Part shown: positions 44,090 to 54,420 of the stretch, piece after piece | Numbering within the stretch: the first letter of the stretch is position 1 | Layout of the letters: each line of letters opens with the position of its first letter | Assembly (NCBI RefSeq): GCF_963169125.1 | Contig: NC_084801.1 | Coordinates: 115,905,061-115,969,060 of the forward strand | Reading direction: 5' to 3' | DNA from: Humulus lupulus | Taxonomy: Eukaryota > Streptophyta > Magnoliopsida > Rosales > Cannabaceae | DNA length: 64,000 nucleotides | Program-made: the position numbers and the translations under genes | The notes under the pieces: model-generated | Seen by the model: the letters and a program-made list of their open reading frames with translations, nothing else | What the model was told of the DNA's origin: nothing | Databases searched by the model: none

Positions 44090-45487
44090 AGGAAAAAATC
44101 GCTGGTCCGAATACATGGCTGTGAATGTGGGATAATTTCCCAAGGAATATTTAAAGTAGAGTTCATCCTTGAAGGCCTTGTGTATGGAGGCGTCTTGCTA
44201 TGAGAAAAGCTACTTGCCTAAACGCCGCCAAGTGAGGCTAACGTTAAAGAGGACCTGCCTAAAATGCGAAGGCGCAAGGCTCGAGTACACTTGAACACCT
44301 GCACGCGGAGGCGCTTGCCAAGGATGCCTTGTTGAGAAGACCCGAAGCGAGACACTCACAAGGCTTCCTGTGCATCACGCGGAGAGGTCTCTAGACGAAG
44401 CCACCTCGATGAGCCTCCTGCGCGCACCTAAGGACCCACGTACGGGTGCCCTGAGAGGTCACCCTCTCTATGCGAGGCCCACGGAGAGAAGAGTGCAACA
44501 CCATTACGTCGTTGAGAAAATATAGGGCGACACCTCGCTATGCACCGTTGCGTGAGGCCTAGAGCCTCATTTGACTTGGCGCGAGGCCTGCGAGGAGGAA
44601 AGTCCCTTGTTGCGTGAGGCCAAGCGGACGGGAAAGGCGCTGTGCGAGGGGCCGTTGTGCGAGGCTTTGAGCCTCGTTTGACTTGGCGAAAGGCCCGCGG
44701 GGAGGAAGATGCTTCGAGTTCTGAGGCTGAGTAAGTGAAGGAGGCACCTCGCTATGCGAGGCGCTGCGTGCCCAGATGCTAAACTCTGTCATGGCTGGAA
44801 CCACATGCTTAGATGCCTCGCTGTGCAAGGCCCCGTTCTCTGAACCCCATGACGTGAGGTCGATACGCGACAAGGGCTCACTACCTATGGCCCACCTCTT
44901 AGAAGTGCCTCAACATGGAAACTTGGTAAAGGAAGTCCCTTCTACATTAACGAAGAGCCCACACTATTCTCTAACACTCACCAGAATATATGGAAGATTG
45001 GAGGGAAATTGTACCTTGAAGATGAAAGATGGACCATCAGGTACAAGGCATGCATATGAGTACGGAATATACAAATATAAAGGTGGCGAATGCGTGATTC
45101 TGACATATGTGTTCGACATGTAGTGGCGACACGAATGAGTACGTGAAGTGGTGGCATGTTCTGCATGCCTCTGACCAAGTACGAGAGCCGACACCATTAC
45201 GTACTGCACCACTACCCTAACAATGTACCTATGTATGTTCTTGTCCCCTGGGACCACTATGTATCAAGGGCCACTAGAGCCCAACTATAAATAGATTCTA
45301 CCCCTCAGATTGGGGGGTTGGAAAATTCATTGTATACTCAGGCTATTAAGCAATATATGAATGTTTATTCCATTGTTGATCTGCATTTATCTTTCCTTAA
45401 GTCCATTCTAAGTTCTTATTTAGCTATCTCCATACTTACCTTTGAGTTTTCCGACCTAACATCGTTGATGAGTTCTCACCGTTAACA
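44090..45487 (+). mobile_element. LTR I with adjoining primer-binding site (truncated element)
   Basis: The right end CACCGTTAACA at 45487 is followed after two bases by TTGGCGCCTTCCATC (45490-45504), a PBS. This is therefore a 5' LTR of a plus-oriented element. TATAAATAG stands near 45293. The left boundary is not exact (about 44085-44120). A GC-rich part (44570-44760) holds a duplicated segment about 100 bp apart (GAGCCTCATTTGACTTGGCG at 44570 and a variant at 44672). The internal region and the 3' LTR are gone within about 100 bp, where E's gag sequence takes over. Confidence 0.7.
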
Positions 45488-45599
45488 GTTTGGCGCCTTC
45501 CATCAATTTTGATACATAGTGGTCCTTGATGTAGTATCAGATTATAATTATTCCCGTATACAGGCTATAAGGGCTCCCTTTGGGCATTTAGATGTGCCC

Positions 45600-46607
45600 T
45601 CAAGTCCGGGTTTTGCTGATTGTACTGCCCTTAATTCTGGTTCAGGTGGTCTCAAAGGTTAGGACCATTGTTAGGATAATTCTTGTAGTACCTAGGTTCA
45701 ATGTTATAGACACTCACCGACCTACTATAGTCTTGACTGTCTTCGAGAAAACTGACAGTCCTTTATTGTTGTTGTTGGGCATAGTTTCGAGGTGGATTGT
45801 CCATGTGTACTCTAATTCTCGTTGCACGTGACCCTGACATATAACTCCCAGATGACTGGGGTTGTCTCGACTGTCTATGCCCTTGGTTTGCCCCCATTGG
45901 GACCTCGTGGTTACTTCTTTGCTTGGGCCTAGGCTGAGGGTTCTTATCTCGGCTTGCACTCCTTGCACTTCGGGTAGGCCTTTGAGGGGCCCCTTCTCCT
46001 ACTCAATGTACACTTGGAGCTCGTGGTACATCTCAAATCGATTGTTCCTAGTGTCGGTGGGAATCTCTCTAGTTTGGTTGGTACGTGTCAGGTTTTGAGA
46101 TGAAACACTTGATTGGTTAACTCCAGCACTTGCCCTAGCCCTTGATTGGTCCTGTCAGGATCTCTACTCGGCCATTCGCCGTACTTACTCGAGGTCGCCC
46201 CTGGTCCTTCATGGGGGTGCCTGGACTACAGCCGCCCGTCTCGCCATCTTCTCATTTAACCGAGTAGCCTCGTCTAATCTCTCTCGCAGTCTTTGGTTTT
46301 CCAATTCCACCATTGGAACATATCTGTCAGGATTGTAATAACCCTGATTTGGTGGCTTGGAACTTTGACCAAGGTCTCACAGTTGACCATGATCCCACAG
46401 TGTTGTTGACGCACTCCCTTCATTGAGGGTGTGATCATTGACTACCTGCTTTCCAGGCCTTCGAGTTTGCTCTTTAGTGCAAGGAGTGTTCTCCTTAGAA
46501 ATTCTTGGGAGTGGTCAACACTTCTCGATCCAGGGATGTTTACAGTAGCCATTTTTATAAAATGAGACGTTTGAAAGAATGCTTAATGCTCTCAATGAAA
46601 GAACCAA
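45600..46607 (-). pseudogene. E gag 5' region and primer-binding site
   Basis: The minus strand has a PBS at 46588-46607 (TTGGTTCTTTCATTGAGAGC, one base from the T2 site in the TGGTGC part). A start near 46550 reads MATVNIPGSRSVDHSQEF and then stops near 46440. Further left are degraded gag N-terminal sequences with Arg/Gln-rich content, as in T2. No long frame survives. The exact junction with the truncated LTR I element lies between about 45510 and 45700. Confidence 0.6.
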
Positions 46608-46609
46608 AT

Positions 46610-47317
46610 TGCTAATGATTTTTTTCGTCAACTAAAATTAAATAAGAGCGATTAAGCACTTATAAACAATAAAGGAAGAAAAGAAAGAACAAATATATTT
46701 TACGTGGTTCAGTAGTTAAATCTACCTACGTCCACAAGTCACTTTTATTGAATAAATAGCATGCGTTTAAACCTTTGGAAAAAAATTCACAGAGCTTTGA
46801 TTACAAATTTGTGCGTCCAAAATAAATGAATAAATCCAGGCTATTTATAGATCCGGTTTACAGAATATTTTTCCCTTAATTTTAGGGAAGTTACAAGATA
46901 TATCATTTAAATTTGAAATACAACAGAACATATTAAAATACAATTAAATTTATTAATTAAATAAATATCCATTAAAAATAGGGTTGTTTACACACAGTTT
47001 AACTAAGCTCACAATTATAGGGATTTATAACTATAAACACGTTGTTGCTTCAACGCATTTTCGGCCTGCAGGATCTTTCGAGCTCAGCGTAACAATAACG
47101 TCACATCCTCATCTATTAGACTTTTGAAGCTGTCCTTCGGATGGAACCTTTACCCTCAAGCTCACACTGCATGCTTGGGTGTCAATGACATGGCATCTTC
47201 AAGTGATTAACTATATGTGCAGGTAATCACACTGAATACCCTTTGTATATTTGATTTCCATACTTGCGAGCCTATATTTTGAGGCTTCTTTTATATCTCA
47301 AAATTTGGGGTGTAACA
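46610..47317 (-). mobile_element. E 5' LTR
   Basis: 708 bp, from TGCTAATGATTT (relatives begin TGTTGACGTGGTT) to GGGGTGTAACA. A minus-strand TATAAATAG lies near 46852-46860. The shared element ACGTGGTTCAGTAGTTAAAT near 46700 also occurs in M's LTR (59393). GTACC follows, the likely right target copy; the left one is off-window. Confidence 0.78.
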
Positions 47318-48585
47318 GTACCCTTAATCAATATACTAAAAGAATGAATAAAATGGCACCTGAGAATGATTAAGATCTAGGAAGATGACCAAGACCTAAG
47401 ATTACCAATAAATATTGCTAGTAAGAAAGAGAGAATAAAAAAAGGGTGATAGTGAGGGAGTGAATGGTGATGCACACGGGACTAGGAAGAGTCAAGGAAT
47501 GTCTTCCCTACCATCGTCTTTGACTCCTTATATTTATCCTCGATTTTGCCTGATATCTAGAAAAGGTAAGTTAGGGAATCAACATCGAGGTTAGGATTTG
47601 TAGAAGTGGGTGTGGATTGCGGTGGCAGATTGAAGTTGGTAGACCAGTAATGTCATGCTATAAGCTTCCTTTGATTATTTCTTGGTGAAATACAAGAAAG
47701 AGAAAATTGTATTTAAAAGTTGTGGGATTTAATATTTAGAGAAGAAAAAAATGGAATTTTTTTTAATCATGTTCTATAAAATTAGAATATGCTTTTGGAT
47801 TTAGTATTTGAAAAAGGAGAACTAATCACATATTATTATGATCTCATATTTTATATATTTTGATTTTAGATTGGAAATTAATAAGTCATTACCTACTTAG
47901 AAAAGAATTGCTTGAATACACTTAAAGACTTAGACATGCACTATGTTGTGGGCACATGTGTGACTTCCTTTGAGAAAGTGAAATACACTTACATAGACAT
48001 GCACTATGCAAATTGGTATTTCTCACTTCCCAGACAACTTTACTTGTGTTTTCATTTTTTAACAAAATAAAGTTTAGTTCTTTGATTATTTTAATTATTT
48101 TGATCAAACAAGAAGAAATAAAAAAGTAGCAAACATTATTGTTATAGTGGTCATAAACATTATCATGTTACTCTGTTTGGGTTTCATAATATGGCACAAT
48201 TATTAAATGGGTCATGTTCGTGTCGAGTATATACCTGTAACATATGAGTCTCGGCACAACACGAACACGAACACGAATTGCCACTCCTAATCTAATGTCA
48301 CTACATCTATTTTTGCAAAGAGAAGAATCCAAATTTGAATATCTTTTTTCTAATGTCAAAATAAAAAACAATATTAATTCGAATGTCTTTTTGCTAATGT
48401 CAAAATAAAAAACAATATTAGTGTACTTCTAGTCTTCTAGAAGGGGCAGCCACTTTGAATCTTTTTGATAAATACCAAAAATCTTTTTACTTTTACCCTT
48501 TTTCTTATTTCATTATACTTTTATGCATAGGCAATATCAATTTGAATCTACTTTAGTTTTTCTTTTTAGTGCTTTTATATTATTG
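47318..48585. other. Unassigned AT-rich DNA, right flank of E
   Basis: No gene or known element is recognised. A 44 bp unit ending CTAATGTCAAAATAAAAAAC is duplicated at about 48335-48420. A short CACGAACACGAACACGAA run lies near 48260. The last 11 bases (TTATATTATTG, 48575-48585) are the left target duplication of the LINE. Confidence 0.5.
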
Positions 48586-50787
48586 TTTTTTTTTTTTGCT
48601 GGAATTAGCCTCTTTCAAAGCAAGGGCCAAATTCATTGATATTAATATAAAAGCTTACAAACGAGATAACTCTCTTTGTTGGAATAAACTACAACACCAA
48701 CAAGAAAGGCTAAAGCATCACTACAAAACCAGCTGCCGGAAGTCTAGCAACTTCACAACGACAACACAAGCAACAAACCCAACTGAACTAAACTCAAAAG
48801 CAGTAACTATCGATAATACACTAAGAAAACTTTACTAAAACTTGCAAAACTAACTAAATTAATCTAAACATAATCGTTAACCACACTAATAAAAAGATGA
48901 AGTAGCACACGAACACATCAACTAACAATGACCTTTGTTCCTCCTACCAGTAGACTCAAGGTGGGTGGCTTTTCTTGTAGCCATTGGAAATCTCTACAAT
49001 CCACTTACTCCAATCCAGGTCCCCATTAAGGATTCTTTTGTGTGCAAATTTAGCCTCATTGTGAGCAATAAAATTGATCTCCCTTGGGACTTTTTAACTT
49101 CCCAATATTTGAATAGTTTGCTGATTGTACGGAACTCCTCCCTACAATTTTCCAATGCTACGGCCTGGCAAGGACATGTGGCATTGATTGAGTCCACTGC
49201 CCAGCTACTATCACTTTGGAAAATATTGAAACACGTCTTCAACTCCTCCGCCTTTATGGCAGCCAACACCAACGCTTTTGCCTCCATCAGGTTCGGGTCC
49301 GTTTGATTTACTTGTTTAGCTGTCACTATTATTAGCCTCCCTTCATAGTCCCTCCCCACCACCACTAAAGTCGAACTCGTACTACTTATAGCAACATCAG
49401 TCGAGTAGTAGGTCCAGCCCGGTGAAGGAGGATACTACCTATCATGGATGGTGTTTTCCTTATCTTATAATGATGACCATTCAATTAGGTTCCTTTTAAA
49501 ACCTCTTCATAACTCCTGAAACAGTTGAGGGGGTTTTCCATGAAGAACTCCATTCCTTTCTTCCCACAAAATGTCCACCATCATTGACACATTTAGTAGA
49601 AAATCATTGAAAGATAGACCATGAAGTCTATTGGATTCTTCTTTGAAATACTGGAACCAATCCTCCCAATTCTCTATCCTCACTGCTTCTGTTTCAAGCC
49701 CCATACATTTATGAACCATAATCTAGCTACCAAGGGACACGACCAAAATAAATGTAATGATGATTCTGCAGACCCTGAGCATAGCAGACATTTATTTTCT
49801 GTTATCTCCATGATTGAGGATAGCTTCGCTCCCATCAGCAGGGCCTCATTGACAATTTGCCACTATAGCAGCTTTAGTCTTGTGTGTATTTTTCTTTTCC
49901 ATATCCATGACCACACAACCTTATGTGATGATTGACTGTGGTGGATAGAGATAGTTGATTTAACGCTAATTTTCCCTGAGACCTCCACATCCCATTTCCA
50001 GGAATCTTCTTTTTTAGTTCTTGGTAGCTCTATATTGATGATTCTTCTAACTATATCCGCTTCGAACCATTCCCTCAGTTTTGGTATAATCCAAGTCCCA
50101 TTTGAAATGAACTCCGACACCCAGCTAACCCCTTCTGTTGCATCTTTAAGAGGCTGTGAGTTACGAATAGAGTCTGAAACCCAATTGTCAAACCAAATGG
50201 AAGTTGATTTACCATTCCCAATGCACTTGTGAAGACATTTGGCTAAAGTCTCTCTTCCTTTTAGGACCACCTTCCATAAATGGGAATCTGAGTTTTTGGC
50301 GTTACAGTTAAGGAATTGTTCTCCTTTGATGTATTTAGCCTTCATCTGCTTGTGATATAGACCTTCCACACCAGTAATCAGTTCCCAACATCTCTTTGTC
50401 ACGAATGCATCATTAATGGCATTTGTCATTCGAAAAGCCAAGCCTCTTATCCTTTTAGGTTTGCATAATTTCGACCAGGCCACTGTGTGAATTATTTTAT
50501 TTGCTTCTCTATCTCCCCACCAAAAGGATCTTAAAGACATTGTTTATTTCTTCCATTGTAGTTTTTGGCAGTGGCTCAAAGGCAACCACATAAGCTACTA
50601 AGGACGAGCCCACCGTTTGCACCAGCCTTGTCCAACCCGCTTTAGACAACAATTTGGCCTTCCATCCCTGTATTCTTGCTTTCACTCTGTCTACTAGATA
50701 AGCTATATTTTTTTATTTCCTTTTGGATTAGGCAATTGGCAATCCAAGATGGGTAGCATCACCTCTCAAAGAGTCACACCTTCATTG
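48586..50787 (-). mobile_element. 5'-truncated L1-type LINE with 11 bp target duplication
   Basis: A T12 run at 48586-48597 is the minus-strand poly(A) tail. TTATATTATTG flanks both sides (48575-48585 and 50788-50798). The content is the end of ORF2. The truncation leaves only the RT C-terminus onward, the usual result of incomplete target-primed reverse transcription. Confidence 0.93.
48980..50760 (-). pseudogene. LINE ORF2 3' part: RT end, zf-RVT, RNase H-like
   Basis: Leftwards from about 50740: VDRVKARIQGWKAKLLSKAG (RT C-terminal part), FWWGDREANKIIHTVAW..CKPK, the linker, then the zinc-binding zf-RVT segment (RKIHTRLKLLWWQI, CLLCSGSAESSLHLFWSCP). At about 49435 the RNase H-like RVT_3 domain begins (WTYYSTDVA, GRDYEGRLI, NLMEAKALVLA, FQSDSSWAVDSI), ending near 48994. 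These domains in this order are typical of plant L1 ORF2. Stops and shifts separate the pieces (near 49863, 49507 and 49380), so it is a dead copy. Confidence 0.88.
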
Positions 50788-50798
50788 TTATATTATTG

Positions 50799-51530
50799 GA
50801 ATTACAACACAACATCCCTTCTAGGTTATTTTATTAAAAAATAAATATATAACAATATTTTCATTTAGAATACCAGTTGGAGTGCAGGCCCACAAAAAAA
50901 GCAGTGGACAGGACAACTTAGACAGCAATGACTGAAAATGTTGTGAAATGAATAATAACAATAATCATCCTTGAATCATACCAAACAAACATCTAATTAA
51001 TAAAATAAATAAATGATATCTAATCATACTAAAAGATAAAAAAAAAATATGCTTTTAAATTATGTCACGCCGTAAGAGGTGGTGGATGTCAATATCCTCA
51101 ACTTTTTTATTTTTATATATACATATATAATGAAAATTTAAAAAAAAAAAAATTTATATTTTGTTAAAAATTAAAAAGAATTATACTTAGAAAAAATAAA
51201 ATAAAAGATTGAGTTTGGCAGTGTTTCATTGGTTATCATCGAAATTATATAAACAACTTTTTTTTAAAAAAAATTAAGTGTATACTACTATGTCGGTTCT
51301 CTGTGCATGTCTTTGTCCTTTCATTTATTTATTTATTTTTGTTTTTTTATCTTTCGGTGCTAGGGCTTTTTCTACTTTCATAATCATGAGTTTTATTGCG
51401 TTCAAACTCTAGCCTTTTGGTAGATGTAGTTACTTTATGTTATTGCATTTAACATAGTTTAGTGGTGTTTGATAATAATATATGTTTTTTACTTTACATA
51501 ATAATTTTATTACGCCAAATATTCTATTAG
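50799..51530. other. AT-rich DNA without a recognised gene
   Basis: Only homopolymer tracts and short repeats are seen. No frame longer than chance and no element ends are identified. Confidence 0.5.
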
Positions 51531-53859
51531 GAGGTCATTATATATCTAATTGTGTAGATGTCAAATTTCTTTTTGTTTTAACAGTTTTTTTGTTAACTTT
51601 AATACAATACTCTAAATATTTAATAAAATATATGTTTAAAACTAATTAAAAATAAATATGTATTAATTATATTAATATAAAGTTAAATATTATAAACTAT
51701 CATTAGATATGCCCTTATTAATTATATTAATATAAATTCAAATATTATAAAATATCATTATTAAAATTAAATATTATAAAATATTATTAGATATTATAAA
51801 TTTAAATGTTATAAAATATTATTATTATAATAATATATACCATATAATATTTAATCCTAATGTTTATAAATAATATTATGAATTTTTTGTATCAAATATA
51901 GTAGTTTGTTATTTAAAATATTATCGTATTATTTATAAAAAAAAACATAAACAAAGTTTTAATTTAATTTTTCTTTTAATATGTTTATGTTATTCTTTTA
52001 TATATAATATTGTTTATTTATTTAAAATTTATATGGTAATCATAAAACTTAATAAAAAAAATTAATATTTTTTTAAATAAAATTAAACAAACATGCATCG
52101 CAAATTGCTTTATATATATACACTTCTCTTCTATATAAAAAAAATGTGTAAATAATGAAAATTCTTGGTTTTAACTATTTTTTTTTCGTTAACTTTAACG
52201 GGATATTCTTATATTTAATAGAATATTCTTATATTTAAAGGTAGATTGTAAACAAGACTTAAACTTAAATAAAATTAAATAATTAAACAAATTAAAATAT
52301 GATATTTTTTAGATATTTTACAATGATAATTATTTAAAAATAATAAAACTATATATTTAATAACTTAAATAAAATTTAATTAAACTTAACATTATATTAA
52401 ACATAAAATATATAATCTTTTGTTGTCACTGCCAAATTAAAAAACTAGAACAAACATAAACTTAAACAAAAATAAATAAATTAACTAATTAAAATAGAAT
52501 ATTTTTTAAGATATTTTATGATAATTTAAATAATTAAATCATATTTATTTAAAAATAATAATAGCATACATATCATTTTTTTTCTTATAAATTTGTGCGA
52601 TAGTTTGTTTTTTATCATGTGATTGAAGCTATTTTTCTTCATCAAATTCACCAAATGACATTGTTAGATATTACAAACTAAAAATAGTTGATGCATGTAT
52701 ACTACTGTCTATACTAAACTTTTTCTATTATTATTTTATTTCTATTATTAATTTCTTTTTAAATATTATTGTATTTTTTATATATATGTCAACATTGTGT
52801 TTAGATGTTATATATGTAGATTATTGATATAAATATTTATATATAATATATAATTATAATTTATTCTATTATATATATTTAAAAATAATAGTGAACTAAT
52901 TTTTATTAAAATTATAGACAATATTTACAACTTTAAAAGTAAGCAAACGTGCATGGCACGTTGTTTCTACCTTATTTATATATCTATTCTATATAAAAAA
53001 AAGTGTGTAGATAACGAAAATTCTTAGTTTCAACGATTTTTTATTTTTTTTCCGTTAACTTTAACGAAATATTCTTATATTTAATAGAATATTCTTATAT
53101 TTAATGGTATATTGTAAACATGACTTAATCTTAAATAAAATTAAATAAATAAATAATTAAATAATTTAAAATAGGATATTTTCAAGATATTTTACAATGA
53201 TAATTATTTAAAAATTATAAAACCATACATATAATAATTTAAATAAAATTTAATTAAACTTAATATTATATTAAACATATAATATATAATATTTTGTTGT
53301 CACTGCTAAATTACAAAAAAACTTAAACAAATATAAATAAATTAACTAATTAAAATATGATATTTTAAAGATATTTTATGATAATTTAAATAATTAAATC
53401 ATATTTATTTTTAAATAATAAAGGCATACATCATTTTTTTTATCTTATAAATTTGTGTGATAGTTTATTTTTTATCAAGTGATTGAAGCTCTTTTTCTTC
53501 ATCAAATTCACCAAAGGACATTGTGAGATATATTAGAAACTAAAAATAGTTGATGCATGTATACTACTCTCTATACTCTGAATTTTTCTATTCTTATTTT
53601 ATTTCTATCATTAATTTATGTTTAAATATTATTGTATTTTACATATATGTCATGTAGCCATGTAAATATATATCTATGTCAACGTTGTGTTTAGATGTCA
53701 TATATGTAGAGATTATTGATATAAATATTTATATATACTATAGAACTATAATTTATTCTATTATATATATATATTTTTTAGAAAAAATAGTGAACCAATT
53801 TTTAATAAAATTAAAGACAATGTTTACAACTTTAAAACTAAACAAATTGCTTCTACCTA

Positions 53860-53862
<3 letters not shown>
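51531..53862 (+). mobile_element. Three tandem Helitron-like non-autonomous units
   Basis: Unit 2 (about 52126-52984) and unit 3 (about 52985-53862) are near 88 percent alike by eye, about 860-890 bp each, head to tail. A shorter, more diverged unit 1 (about 51531-52120) precedes them. Each starts near TCTATATAAAA-GTGTAGAT and has the CGTTAACTTTAACG-type block. The 3' ends read AACGTGCATGGCACGTTGTT (a hairpin, unit 2) and GCTTCTACCTAGT (unit 3). A hairpin before CTAGT and a TC start fit Helitrons. No Rep/helicase coding is present. The assignment is tentative; the tandem duplication itself is clear. Confidence 0.5.

Positions 53863-53890
<28 letters not shown>
53862..53890. repeat. (TA)n microsatellite
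   Basis: About 14 TA dinucleotides directly follow the CTAG end of the last tandem unit. Confidence 0.9.
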
Positions 53891-54420
53891 TAAAAACAAG
53901 GTACAATGGACAATTAATTAATTTTATTTAGAAAATATATAAATTTAATTTTAATATATTTTTCTAGTTTTCAAATAAATTTTAGATATAAATAAACTAT
54001 GTGATATCTATAAAAGAGGTATGTATGATATACACATAAAGAAAAATTAAAAAGAAATTTAAATTATAATATCTTCCCAATCATTTTTTTTTTTTTATTT
54101 TTGTTTAAGTTTAAATATTTTTCCAATCATCTTTTTTATTGCTTTATCACTTTTAAATATATATCTTTTAAATTATCATAAAATATCCCAACATATATGC
54201 CTTTTTCCAATTATAAAAAAAAAAATGAAATGAAAAAGATCAAATTCTTATATATGTCAATCAATAATGTTAACTTTGTTATTAATATAGTTTCGTGCAT
54301 ATCTTTATATTAATCCAAGATAAGATATAATTTTTTAAAAATGGAAGTTTCCATTTGACTCCTTCCACTCATCACTGAAATAGAGCTTAATTAATTAAGA
54401 GTGAATTATTGGTGCATATA
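53891..54420. other. AT-rich DNA without a gene
   Basis: Nothing recognisable is present. It ends with ATATA (54416-54420), the target copy of the next solo LTR. Confidence 0.5.

Larger units (their letters stand above)
23863..47317 (-). mobile_element. Old Tat-lineage element E, heavily interrupted
   Basis: E is reconstructed from four separated minus-oriented pieces: antisense gene 3' part (23863-25986, plus strand), integrase C-terminal half (39885-40547), gag start with PBS (about 45600-46607) and 5' LTR (46610-47317). The order and polarity match T1 and T2. T2 sits between the antisense gene and integrase. Protease, RT and RNase H are missing, apparently lost in a deletion joining the LTR piece at 44090-45487 to E's gag. 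E's left LTR is off-window. Confidence 0.75.

Noticed and set aside
44559..45123. Frames of about 100 codons in both directions in LTR I
   Set aside because: They lie in a GC-rich LTR with internal duplications and have no domain.
48235..48285. Short CACGAA repeat as a possible satellite or telomere-like sequence
   Set aside because: Only about three copies, not a plant telomere motif.
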